This document shows, piece after piece, positions 17,479 through 26,229 of a stretch of 64,000 bases of DNA. Below the pieces are notes generated by a model that worked only from the letters and a program-made list of their open reading frames with translations, was not told the DNA's origin and searched no databases. The first letter of the stretch is position 1, and each line of letters starts with the position of its first letter. Made by a program: the position numbers and the translations under genes. This DNA is from Prado023 sp963700395 (GTDB lineage Bacteria > Actinomycetota > Actinomycetes > S36-B12 > CAIYMF01): assembly GCA_963700395.1 (NCBI GenBank), contig CAVOXI010000001.1, positions 434,001-498,000 on the forward strand, given 5' to 3'.

Positions 17479-18646
17479 TCAGCAGGCCGTCCAACGGCCG
17501 TCCGCGGCGCTGGAGGCAATGACCGCATCGACGAAGCGCACGCCGACCAACCCGTCCCATGACGTCGGGAAGTGCAGGGCGAGCGGATCGGCGTCGAGCC
17601 CCGAACGTCGGGCGGCGACCGCCTCGGCGGCATCGGAGTAGAGGTTGGCGAAGCTGTCGGGGAACCCCTCCGGATGCCCCGCCACCAGGTGGGTGGACCG
17701 TGCTGAGAGGGGCAGCGTCCCGGGGCCGTTGGGGGTCCGCACCTGGGCGGGACTGCCGAGCGGCGTGAAGGACAGGGCCTGCGGGACCTCCTGCATCCAC
17801 TCGACGCTGCCACGCGACCCGCTGACCCGGATGCGCAGGCAGTTCTCGATCCCGGCCGCCGCCTGGGTCACCCAGAAGCTCCCCCGGGCGCCGTTGTCGA
17901 ACCGCAGCAGGGCCCCGGCGAAGTCGTCGATCGTCCTGCCGGGCACGACCGCCCCGATGTCTGCGGCCACCTCCGACACCTCCAGGCCGGTGATGAAGCG
18001 TGCGAGGTTGTGGGCGTGGGTGCCGATGTCGCCCATGACACGTGAGGGGCCCCCGCGCACCGGGTCGAACTTCCAGTTGCCGGGCTCCGGCGGCGGTGCG
18101 GACTCATCGGCCTTCCCGCCCTGAACGTACTCGACCTGCACCAGGCGGATCGTCCCCAGCTCCCCGGCAGCGACCATGGCGCGGGCCTGTCGGACCATCG
18201 GGTACCCGGTGTAGTTGTGGGTGAGGCAGAACACCAGCCCGGACTCCAGCACTGCCTGGTGCAGGGCCTCGGCCTCGGCCACCGTGTTGGTCATGGGCTT
18301 GTCGCAGATGACGTCCAGGCCGTGCTGGAGCGCTGCCATCGCGTATTCGAAATGGCTGTCGTTGGGGGTCATGATCGCGATGACCTCGGCGCCGTCATCC
18401 CGGCCGGCCTCGGCTGCGAGCATGCCGGAGACCGACGAGTAGGCCCGATCAGGTGCGATTCCGAGCCCCACTGCGGCTCCATAGGAGCGCTCCGGGTCCG
18501 ATGACAGGACCCCGGCCACCAGCGCGTAGCGGTCGTCACGGCGTGCCGCGCCTGCGGTGCATGCCGCCGATGAAGGATCCAGGGCCGCCGCCGATCACCC
18601 CCAGGCGCAGGCGACGGCCGAGCATCGTGCGGACAGGATCGGTCAT
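17479..18646 (-). CDS. Gfo/Idh/MocA-family oxidoreductase (one apparent frameshift)
   Basis: Starting at ATG 18646, the N-terminus reads RLRLGVIGGGPGSFIGGMH, a Rossmann dinucleotide motif. It then needs a one-base phase change near 18556 to join RRDDRYALVAGVLSSDPERS. The rest is uninterrupted and contains IAIMTPNDSHFEYAMAAL, the family motif CDKPMTNTVAEAEAL, THNYTGYPMVRQA and VMGDIGTHAHNL (catalytic Lys and His regions). These NAD(P)-dependent enzymes act on sugars, inositols or related polyols. The specific substrate is unknown. An SDR gene 50 bp upstream on the same strand suggests a shared catabolic or modification pathway. Confidence 0.85.
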
Positions 18647-18696
18647 GTGCTCTCCTCGGGGTGACCCGCTCGGTGTGGGCTCGGGGTCGGATCGAC

Positions 18697-19482
18697 TCAC
18701 ACGTCCACGGTGTAGTTCAAGGTCATGCGGCCACCATCGATGACCACGATCTCGCCGGTCACATAGCTGGAGGCGTCGCTTGCGAGGAAGGTGACCAGGT
18801 CAGCGACCTCCCACGGCTCCCCGAAGCGCCTCATCGGGGTCCGGCTCAGCACCCTGCGACGTGCCGCCTCGTCGACGAGCACCGAGGCGGCCGCCATCTC
18901 GGTGGCGATCGTCCCGGGGGCGACCGCGTTGACCCGGACGCCCTTGTCGGCCAGCTCGAGGGCGAAGACCCGGGTCAGCTGGTTCATGCCTCCCTTGCTG
19001 ATGTTGTAGCTGGCGATCGTCGGGATGGTGAAGGTGGCATTGACGGAGCTGAGGTTCACGATGCTCCCCCGCCCCGCGGCCACCATGTGCCTCGCCACCG
19101 CCTGCGCCATCATGAAGGCGCCCTTCAGGTTGACCCGAAGGACAGCGTCGAAGTCCTCCTCCGTCACGTCCAGGAGCGGTGCCGAGCGGGAGATCCCGGC
19201 GTTGTTCACCAGCACGTCGATCCGGTCGAACTCCCCCATGACCGCCTCGACCGTGGCGGCGACCTCGCCGCCAACCCCGACGTCGCAGTGCAGGAACCGA
19301 CCCTCCACCTCGGCAGCGACGGCGCTCCCGCGCTCGTCGTCGACATCGGCCACAACGACGATCGCGCCGTCCCGGGCGAACCGCCTGGCGCAGGCGGCCC
19401 CGATCCCGGTTGCCGCCCCGGTGACCAGGCACACGCGCCCATCAAGGCCGAAGCGGATGTCGGGATTCCCTGAGGTGGGCAC
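18697..19482 (-). CDS. Short-chain dehydrogenase/reductase
   Basis: A 261-residue classical SDR. It has the cofactor motif TGAATGIG, an Asp after the second strand (VVADVDDE) that favours NAD(H), NNAG, the catalytic Ser in NLSSVNA, and YNISK with the Tyr-Lys pair. The C-terminus GEIVVIDGG is typical of 3-oxoacyl-ACP-reductase-like and polyol dehydrogenases. It precedes the Gfo/Idh/MocA oxidoreductase on the same strand with a 50-bp gap, so both may handle one carbohydrate-like substrate. It ends in an unusual LNYTVDV tail. Confidence 0.9.
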   Translation of the reverse strand: MPTSGNPDIRFGLDGRVCLVTGAATGIGAACARRFARDGAIVVVADVDDERGSAVAAEVEGRFLHCDVGVGGEVAATVEAVMGEFDRIDVLVNNAGISRSAPLLDVTEEDFDAVLRVNLKGAFMMAQAVARHMVAAGRGSIVNLSSVNATFTIPTIASYNISKGGMNQLTRVFALELADKGVRVNAVAPGTIATEMAAASVLVDEAARRRVLSRTPMRRFGEPWEVADLVTFLASDASSYVTGEIVVIDGGRMTLNYTVDV

Positions 19483-19499
19483 TCGCCGACAGTAGACCG

Positions 19500-20429
19500 T
19501 CAGCCGCCGGAGCGCCCAGCAGCGAGGTCCCTGATCCAGTCCACGGCGACGGGGGCGGCCACCTCTGCCGTGTAGATCGACTGGTGGGTCGCGCCCGGGA
19601 TGACCTCCAGCTGCACAGGGACCCCCGCGCTGGTCAGAGCCTCCTCGAACGTCCGCGACTGTCGCAAGGGGATGTCATCATCCCCGTCGCCGTGCATGAG
19701 GAGCACCTCCAGGTCCTCGGGGGCACGTCCGGAGTCGAGGAGCGCCACCGGGTCCCCCTGGCGCCAGGCGTCCGGCGTCTGCGCGGGTGTGCCGCCGAAG
19801 AAGTCATCCAGTGCGAACTGGAAGGCTCGCACGTCGTACACCCCGGCCAGGCCGATGAGCCCGTCGATCGCCGGCACCGGGTAGGGACACTGCCCCGCGA
19901 GCTCGTCGCCCGTGAGCGCGGCGAGGGAGGCGAGGTGCCCGCCCGCCGAATGCCCGAGCACCACCACCGGTCCACCATCGAGTCCGGCCGCGCGGGCGGC
20001 GTCGACCGCGAACCCGGAGGCACAGATGACGTCCTGGAGCGGGACGGGGAACTCCTGGCCGTCCTCGCCGGCACGGTAGGTTGAGTTGACGACGACGAAA
20101 CCGGCGCCTGCCAGTTCCTCTGCCAGGGGGGCAAGGCCACGGCGGTCAGCGGTCTGCCATCCCCCGCCGGGCACGAGCAGGACAACCGGGACCCCGCCCT
20201 CTCCCGACGGTCCCACCGGCAGGTACACGTCGGCCTCGAGCCCGGGGAGGTACTCGCTGGTGGTGGCGTTCGGTGCCTGCGAAGGAACATCGCCGGAGGC
20301 AACGGCGCCCTCCCCATCGTCCGCGGCGGATCCACATCCCACCGCAAGGATCAGGACCGCCGCCAGTCCCGCAACCACGCACCCCCGTCGTGCGTTTCGA
20401 CCGTGGGTCCCGACCGAGTGCCACCGCAT
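19500..20429 (-). CDS. Lipoprotein alpha/beta hydrolase (BD-FAE/lipase-like)
   Basis: A 309-residue exported enzyme. A basic start and hydrophobic stretch end in the lipobox LAVGC, predicting a lipid-anchored protein. The catalytic domain shows VVLLVPGGGW (HGGxW-type oxyanion motif with Pro in place of His), NSTYRAGE, the nucleophile elbow GHSAGGH, an acid in LLMHGDGDDDIP and a His in IPGATHQSIY. This fits the BD-FAE/esterase group acting on acylated compounds outside the membrane. It lies 17 bp upstream of the SDR stop-side neighbour on the same strand and may be part of that unit. Confidence 0.85.
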   Translation of the reverse strand: MRWHSVGTHGRNARRGCVVAGLAAVLILAVGCGSAADDGEGAVASGDVPSQAPNATTSEYLPGLEADVYLPVGPSGEGGVPVVLLVPGGGWQTADRRGLAPLAEELAGAGFVVVNSTYRAGEDGQEFPVPLQDVICASGFAVDAARAAGLDGGPVVVLGHSAGGHLASLAALTGDELAGQCPYPVPAIDGLIGLAGVYDVRAFQFALDDFFGGTPAQTPDAWRQGDPVALLDSGRAPEDLEVLLMHGDGDDDIPLRQSRTFEEALTSAGVPVQLEVIPGATHQSIYTAEVAAPVAVDWIRDLAAGRSGG

Positions 20430-20473
20430 CTGGGCTCACCTCTCATCGGCATCTCGGGCCCAAGGCCCCGAGG

Positions 20474-21809
20474 TCAGTCGTGCTTCCGCCCGCCCCACGT
20501 GGCGATGTGGGGGGCGAGCACGTCGGCCAGGGTCGGCGTGCCGATCTCGTGCAACACGTAGGACGCGCGACGCAGCGGCTGGTCGATCGTGATGATCCGG
20601 CCCAGGTCCATGGGCGTCCCGGAGACGACGACATCCACCGGCGTGGCCCGGATGGTGGCCTCCAGGTCGGCGAGCTGCTGGTCGCCGTACCCCATCGCCG
20701 GCAGGATCGGCCCGGTGCCCGGGTAGGTCACGTAGGTGGTGGCGATCGACCCCACGGCGTACGGCCGTGGATCGACGATCTCCGCCGCACCCGCTGCCCG
20801 CGCGGCCACCGTCCCCGCGCCGAAGGGCATGCCGCCGTGGGTCAGCGTGGGGCCGTCCTCGACGACCAGCACCCGCTTGCCGACCAGGGACTCCCCCGCG
20901 TCGAGGGTCACGGGTGACTCCGCGCGGATGATCACGGCGCCGGGCGCGAGCCTTCCGACGGCGGCCACCACGCGGTCGACGTCTGCCGGGTCGGCACTGT
21001 CGATCTTGTTCACCACGACCACGTCGGCGATGCGCAGGGTGGTCTCCCCGGGGTGGAAGGACGACTCGTGGCCGGGCCGCAGGGGGTCCACGACGGTGAT
21101 CATCACGTCCGGGCGCACGAAGGGGAAGTCGTTGTTCCCGCCGTCCCAGACGATGACGTCCGCCTCCTGCTCCGCGGCGCGCAGGATGCCCTCGTAGTCC
21201 ACCCCCGCGTACATGACCATGCCCATCTCGACCGGGCGCCTCGTACTCCTCCCGCTCCTCGACGGTCGGGTTGCTGGCGTCGATGTCGGCCAGGGTCGCG
21301 AACCGCTGGACGCGCATCGCCTCGAGGTCCCCGTAGGGCATCGGGTGCCGGATGAGGGCCACCCGCAGGCCGGCGTCGAGCAGCAGCTGGCCGACCGTCC
21401 GGGTGGTCTGGCTCTTGCCGCAGCCGGTGCGCACGGCGCCGATCCCGATCACCGGCTTGGTGCTCGGCAGCATGGTCGCCGCCGGACCGGCGAGGCGGAA
21501 GTCCGCGCCGGCCGCCATGACGATCGAGGCCTTGTGCATGACGTCCATGTGGGCGACGTCGGAGTAGGCGAAGACGACCTCGTCAACGTCCTGCTCGGCG
21601 ATGAGGGTGACCAGCTCCTCCTCGGGCACGATCGGGATGCCCTCGGGGTACAGCGGACCTGCCAGGGACGGTGGATAGGTCCGGTCGTCGATCCCAGGGA
21701 TCTGGGCGGCGGTGAAGGCCACCACCCGGACGGTGGGGTCGTCGTGGAAGACCGTCGCGAACACGTGGAAGTCCCTGCCGCCGGCACCCATGATCACCAC
21801 GTTGCGCAT
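20474..21809 (-). CDS. Cyclic 2,3-diphosphoglycerate synthetase-like GTPase (one apparent frameshift)
   Basis: ATG 21809 opens MRNVVIMGAGGRDFHVFATV. A Rossmann-like N-terminal domain and a P-loop GAVRTGCGKSQTTR follow. A one-base phase change near 21236 leads into VEMGMVMYAGVDYEGILRA. The rest is intact: VIVWDGGNNDFPF, VVVNKIDSA (G4-like NKxD motif) and a C-terminal domain ending GRKHD at 20474. The architecture matches the predicted GTPase family that includes archaeal cyclic 2,3-diphosphoglycerate synthetase. Bacterial members are uncharacterised. It sits alone on the minus strand downstream of nothing obvious, so no pathway can be assigned. Confidence 0.78.
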
Positions 21810-22025
21810 GACGCCATTCTTGACCACCGCTGGCGGCGACGACCGGTCGACCGGCCTCCCGGCCCACCCGGGTGCGTCCGGAAAGCGGGGGCGAACTGAC
21901 CCTCACAGGTGAGCCGCGCAGCTCACACCGGGTCCTTACCCTCACGCGATCGACCTCCTACCGTGGCCGGTCACAGTGGATCCACGGTCGAGAACCGACC
22001 AGTCCACAGAGGAAGGAACACAACG

Positions 22026-22718
22026 ATGAACCGCACACTCAAGATCGGATCCGGCGTCGCCCTGGGGGCCGCCGCCGTGGCTGTTGCCGGCATGATGGCG
22101 ACCGCATCCCCCGTGGCGAGCAGCGTGACGACTGCCGATCCGACCCCGAGCGCATCGACAGAAGCACGCCAGGACGGCGGGCACGTCGCGGAGACCCCGC
22201 TGACCGGCGACGATGCCGCCAAGGCGACCGCCGCGGCTGAGGCCGCCGTCTCCGGTGGCACCGTGCTGCGCGTCGAGACCGACTCCGAGGGCACCTACGA
22301 GGCCCACGTGCGCAAGTCCGACGGCACGGAGGTCGAGGTCAAGATGGACAAGGACTTCAACGTGACCACCGTCGAGGAGTTCCAGGGCCGCGGCCCTGGG
22401 GGCGGCCACGGGGGCCCGGGCAACGGTGAGACCCCGCTGACCGGCGACGATGCCGCCAAGGCGACCGCCGCGGCGAAGGCCGCCGTGTCCGGTGGCACCG
22501 TCCTGCGGGTCGAGACCGACTCCGAGGGCACCTACGAGGCCCACGTGCGCAAGTCCGACGGCACCGAGGTCGAGGTCAAGATGGACAAGGACTTCACGGT
22601 GACCTCGGTCGAGGAGTTCCAGGGCCGTGGCGGCCGCGGCCATGGGGACATGGACGGCGACGGGCCCGACAACGGCGCCGACGACAGTGCCACGACCTCA
22701 GCGACTCCGTCTGCCTGA
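22026..22718 (+). CDS. Secreted protein with two near-identical PepSY-like repeats
   Basis: A 230-residue exported protein with an AGGAAGGA ribosome site. It begins with a signal segment (IGSGVALGAAAVAVAGMM) and a Thr/Ser/Pro linker. Two PepSY-like domains of about 68 residues follow, each reading ETPLTGDDAAKATAAA, VLRVETDSEGTYEAHV, SDGTEVEVKMDKDF and VEEFQGRG. They are separated by a Gly/His-rich spacer (GPGGGHGGPGNG), and the tail is acidic. PepSY domains act as inhibitors or sensors at the cell surface. The response-regulator/kinase pair starts 20 bp downstream, so the protein may be a substrate or accessory of that system. The start is clear, and membrane anchoring after cleavage is not evident. 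Confidence 0.8.
   Translation: MNRTLKIGSGVALGAAAVAVAGMMATASPVASSVTTADPTPSASTEARQDGGHVAETPLTGDDAAKATAAAEAAVSGGTVLRVETDSEGTYEAHVRKSDGTEVEVKMDKDFNVTTVEEFQGRGPGGGHGGPGNGETPLTGDDAAKATAAAKAAVSGGTVLRVETDSEGTYEAHVRKSDGTEVEVKMDKDFTVTSVEEFQGRGGRGHGDMDGDGPDNGADDSATTSATPSA
22191..22635 (+). repeat. 237-bp tandem repeat within the PepSY gene
   Basis: Unit one starts at 22191 and unit two at 22428, an offset of 237 bp (79 codons). Both start GAGACCCCGCTGACCGGCGA. The copies differ at only a handful of positions, several of them synonymous (for example GTGCTGCGCGTC against GTCCTGCGGGTC). Such similarity suggests a recent internal duplication or ongoing gene conversion. Confidence 0.9.
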
Positions 22719-22737
22719 CATCGGGCACACTGAGCCG

Positions 22738-23448
22738 ATGAGCCCGACAGTGCTGGTGGCCGACGACGACCGGGCGATCCGGGAGTCGTTGGCCACTGCG
22801 CTGGAGCTGGCGGGCTACGAGGTGACCACCTGCGCAGATGGCGTCCAGGCGTTGGCCACCACCCGGGCGCGATCCTTCGACGTGGTCATCCTCGACGTGA
22901 TGATGCCCGGCGTGGACGGCCTGGGGGTGTGCAGCGTGCTGCGCGCCGAGGGCAACCGGGTGCCGATCCTGATGGTGACCGCGCGGACCGAGACGTCCGA
23001 TCGCGTGGCCGGCCTCGATGCGGGGGCCGACGACTACGTCGCCAAGCCCTTCGACCTCGAGGAGCTGCTGGCCCGGATCCGCGCCCTGCTCCGTCGGGTG
23101 GACACCCAGCTGCCGCCTCCGGTCGCCGAGGCCGAGCGCGCCGAGCGCGATCCGGTGCTGGAGGTGGGCCCGGTCCGCCTCGACGGGGCGGCGCGTCGGG
23201 TCTGGGCGCACGGCACTGAGGTGTCGCTGTCGCGCACCGAGTTCGACCTCCTCGAGCTGCTGATGCGCAACTCGGGGATCGTCGTGGAGCACCACGTGAT
23301 CTACGACCGGATCTGGGGGTACGACTTCGGCCCGGAGTCGAAGAACCTGGCGGTGTTCATCGGCTACCTGCGACGCAAGCTCGACGTGCCCGGCGACACG
23401 CTGATCAGGTCGGTCCGGGGCGTGGGGTACACGCTGCGGGAGGACTGA
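22738..23448 (+). CDS. OmpR/PhoB-family response regulator (MprA-like)
   Basis: A 236-residue two-domain regulator. The receiver has the acidic pair VADDD, the phosphoacceptor D53 in VVILDVMMPGVDG, a Thr in MVTARTE and the switch Lys in VAKPFDLEELLAR. The C-terminal winged helix shows RTEFDLLELLMRNSGIVV and RRKLD followed by RSVRGVGYTLRED. It resembles MprA/TcrA-type regulators of envelope stress. The ATG at 22738 fits the family start. The partner kinase begins one base after its stop, and the PepSY-repeat gene lies 20 bp upstream and is a likely target. Confidence 0.93.
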   Translation: MSPTVLVADDDRAIRESLATALELAGYEVTTCADGVQALATTRARSFDVVILDVMMPGVDGLGVCSVLRAEGNRVPILMVTARTETSDRVAGLDAGADDYVAKPFDLEELLARIRALLRRVDTQLPPPVAEAERAERDPVLEVGPVRLDGAARRVWAHGTEVSLSRTEFDLLELLMRNSGIVVEHHVIYDRIWGYDFGPESKNLAVFIGYLRRKLDVPGDTLIRSVRGVGYTLRED

Positions 23449-23449
23449 G

Positions 23450-24815
23450 ATGCGGCTGCAGACCCGGTTGGCGATCCTCTTCGGCGGCGTCGTCACAGCG
23501 GTTGCCGTGCTGATGGGCACGCTGAGCTACGTGGCCATGGCCTCCCGCCTCGAGGCCCAGATCGACCAGTCCCTGCTCGAGGTCTCCACGCCGCTGGCAC
23601 GCGAGCTGGCGACCGGCGACCTGCCCCGCCAGGTCGTGGACGACCACGACGGCCGCGACGGTCGCGGCGGGCGGGGCTCCGAGCTCGTCCTGCCCACCCA
23701 GGTGCTCCTGCCCGACGGCAGGGTCATCAGCGACCCGCAGGACGTCGCCCTGCCCACCGATGAGCAGGACCGGCTCATCGCCAGCTCGGCGACCCCCGTC
23801 GCGAGGCTTGTCGATGCCACGATCGAGTCGCGTCCCTACCGCGTCGTCACGCAGACCGCAGGTGGCTCGCAGGGAGCCGTCCAGGTGGGCCGAGATGTCT
23901 CGGAGAACGTCCGGGTCCTCACCTCGTTGGCCTGGCTGCTCGCGGCGATCGGGCTGCTGGTGGCGCTCCTGGCCGCGTGTGGCCGGCTGGCTGTTGGCCC
24001 GTCGCACGTCGTCGCGACTCGTCGAGCTCACCGACGCTGCCGAGGCCGTGACCGCGACGGGTCGCCTGGACACCGATGTGCCCGTCGTCGGATCCGACGA
24101 GGTCGCGCGGCTGGCGACCTCCTTCAACGCGATGCTGCTGCGCCTGGGCCAGGCCCGTGAGGACCAGCAGCGCCTCGTCCAGGACGCCGGCCATGAGCTG
24201 CGCACGCCATTGACCTCGCTGCGGACGAATGTGAGCCTGCTCCGGCAGTTCGAGGCCATGCCCCCAGAGGTGCGCGAACGGGTGATCGCCGACCTGGACG
24301 GCGAGACCCGGGAGCTGACCACGCTGGTGGACGAGGTGGTCACCCTGGCTGTCGCAGTCCCTGCCGACTCCCCCATGACGACGGTGGAGCTGGCCCCCAT
24401 GGCACGCTCCGTGGCCGCCAGGGCCCGACGCAGGACGGGTCGCGACGTGACTCTGGCGGTGGACGACTCGGTGGTCCTCGGGCATGAGGCCCTGCTCGCC
24501 CGTGCGATGTGGAACCTCGTGGAGAACGCGTGCAAGTTCTCCCCCGACGGCGCCCCGATCGAGCTGGCCGTGGACCGGGGTGCCGTGCGGGTCCGTGACC
24601 GGGGCCCCGGCATCGCCGCGGCGGACCTTGGCCATGTGTTCGACCGCTTCTACCGTTCGACGTCCGCGCGCTCGCTGCCGGGGTCCGGACTGGGCCTGGC
24701 CATCGTGCGCGACGTGGCCGAGTCCCACGGCGGTCACGCCTTCGCGGCCAACCGTCCGGGCGGGGGCGCCGAGGTGGGCTTCTGGGTGCCCACGCTCGTG
24801 TCCGCTCCGGCGTAG
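23450..24815 (+). CDS. Sensor histidine kinase (MprB-like; one apparent frameshift)
   Basis: The N-terminal part reads MRLQTRLAILFGGVVTAVAV, a first membrane segment. A periplasmic sensor domain of about 120 residues and a second membrane span (LAWLLAAIGLLVALLAA) follow. A single extra base near 23980 shifts phase. The sequence then continues as AGWLLARRTSSRLVELTDAA (HAMP), DAGHELRTPLTSLRTN (phosphoacceptor His), NLVENACKFSP (N box), RDRGPGIA and GSGLGLAIV (G boxes). The full span is therefore a complete MprB-type kinase. The signal is unknown. The secreted PepSY protein encoded upstream is a candidate modulator. Confidence 0.87.
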
Positions 24816-24834
24816 TCGGCTGCCGGGGCCCGCG

Positions 24835-25971
24835 CTACACCCCGAGACGGCGCAGGGTCTGCTTCCCGGGGATGCCATCGGCCTGGCTGCCGGTGAAGCC
24901 GAGTGACCTCTGGAACGCCTCCACGGCCTTCTTGGTGCGCGTCCCGAAGTAGCCGGTGGGGCCGGCCGGGATGGAGTACCCCTTGGCGATCAGTGCCGCC
25001 TGCAGGTCGTAGACCAGGCGGCCGTTGTTCGGGTCCCACGAGCCGTTCGTCGAACGGGCAGTCGATGTCGCAGCCCCGGCGTTCGACTTCTGGGGCGACG
25101 TCACCCGCGTCGTGCCGGCCGACGCGCCGCGGCTGCCGGACGTCCCCGTTGAGGTCGTGACGCCCAGGCGCCGCAGGGTCTCGGCCCCAGCGATGCCGTC
25201 AGCCTGGCTACCACTCCAGCCCTGGTCGCGCTGGAACGCCGCCACGGCGGCCGTGGTCTGCGACCCGTAGGCACCGGTGGCTCCGGCGGGGATCGGGTAC
25301 CCCCGACTCAGCAGGGCGTTCTGCAGGCGACGGGTCTGGGCAGTGGTCAGGGACACCGACGACGGACGTGCCAGGGATGCCGGCGAGGCGGAGCCCGCGC
25401 CGAACCAGGGCCGGGTGTCGGTCTCGGCCGCCACCGCGGAGGACTGGCCGTCCTCCCTGAGGTTCACGTGGATGTGCGTCGTGTGCGGGTCCCCTCGGTA
25501 GGCGATGGGCGCCCAACCCGTGGTCCGGCTCCAGATCTGGCCGTCGTAGATCACGTACCACGCCCTGGAGTCCCCGACGACGGCAGCGAGCAGGGCCGAC
25601 ACGTCGATGCCGGACGTCGTGATGTCCATCGCGTGCACCGCGCCCCGCGTGCCGACCTGGGGACCGCCACCACCGCCCACGGGGTTGTGGCTGTTGGACC
25701 CTGAGGCATGCCGGCTGTCACCGACCGCGCCGTCGCTGCTGCGGCTGCGGTTGGGCCAGCGGGCATCGACCTCCCTGCGCAGCTGGACCAGGGACGGCGA
25801 GGTGTACCAGGGGATGAGCGACAGCGTCCCGAGCATCGCGCCCGACTGACCCGGCGGCTGCTCAGGCGGTGTCTGCACGCCCTGCGCTGCGCAGGGCACG
25901 CCCACCGCGAGCAGGAGGGCGCACGTGGCAGTCGCCAGGCTCCTGGCGCCGCGTGCACGTGCCAGACTCAT
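24835..25971 (-). CDS. Secreted protein with M15-like His motifs and two peptidoglycan-binding domains
   Basis: ATG 25971 (AGGAGGG 7 nt upstream) gives a signal peptide (SLATATCALLLAVGVPCAA). The first domain contains SNSHNP, VHAMDIT and THIHVNL. This His/Asp pattern is reminiscent of D,D-carboxypeptidase (M15/VanY) zinc sites, although I cannot confirm the fold. Two C-terminal PG-binding-1 domains follow, each with LQNALLSRGYPIPAG or LQAALIAKGYSIPAG, a YFGTRTKKAVEAFQRSLG-type helix and GIPGKQTLRRLGV. They are joined by a Ser/Thr-rich linker. The protein likely binds or trims cell wall. It converges on the histidine kinase, with only 19 bp between the stops. Confidence 0.8.
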   Translation of the reverse strand: MSLARARGARSLATATCALLLAVGVPCAAQGVQTPPEQPPGQSGAMLGTLSLIPWYTSPSLVQLRREVDARWPNRSRSSDGAVGDSRHASGSNSHNPVGGGGGPQVGTRGAVHAMDITTSGIDVSALLAAVVGDSRAWYVIYDGQIWSRTTGWAPIAYRGDPHTTHIHVNLREDGQSSAVAAETDTRPWFGAGSASPASLARPSSVSLTTAQTRRLQNALLSRGYPIPAGATGAYGSQTTAAVAAFQRDQGWSGSQADGIAGAETLRRLGVTTSTGTSGSRGASAGTTRVTSPQKSNAGAATSTARSTNGSWDPNNGRLVYDLQAALIAKGYSIPAGPTGYFGTRTKKAVEAFQRSLGFTGSQADGIPGKQTLRRLGV

Positions 25972-26229
25972 CAGGCATCCCTCCTGCATCGAACCGGGAC
26001 CAGCACGTCCACGAGCCATCCACCGCGACCATCTCCATGCATACCGTGCCAGACACGCCGATCTGATGCAATTGCACGCGAAATCGGACTTCTCCGCATA
26101 TAGTGCGCGGTCCTCGGCGGGCGGCCATCAGCGCGCCGCTCTGTCGCCCTATCGGCGGCCACGATCCACAGCGCGCGGCGTGAGGCGGCCCCGCTAGCGT
26201 GGGCGCGGAGATCCGAGCGGAGGACCCCC

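Noticed and set aside
25972..26229. Possible c-di-AMP (ydaO) riboswitch before the secreted peptidoglycan-binding gene
   Set aside because: Such riboswitches often precede wall hydrolases in actinobacteria, so I looked for the conserved core. I could not find it in this leader.
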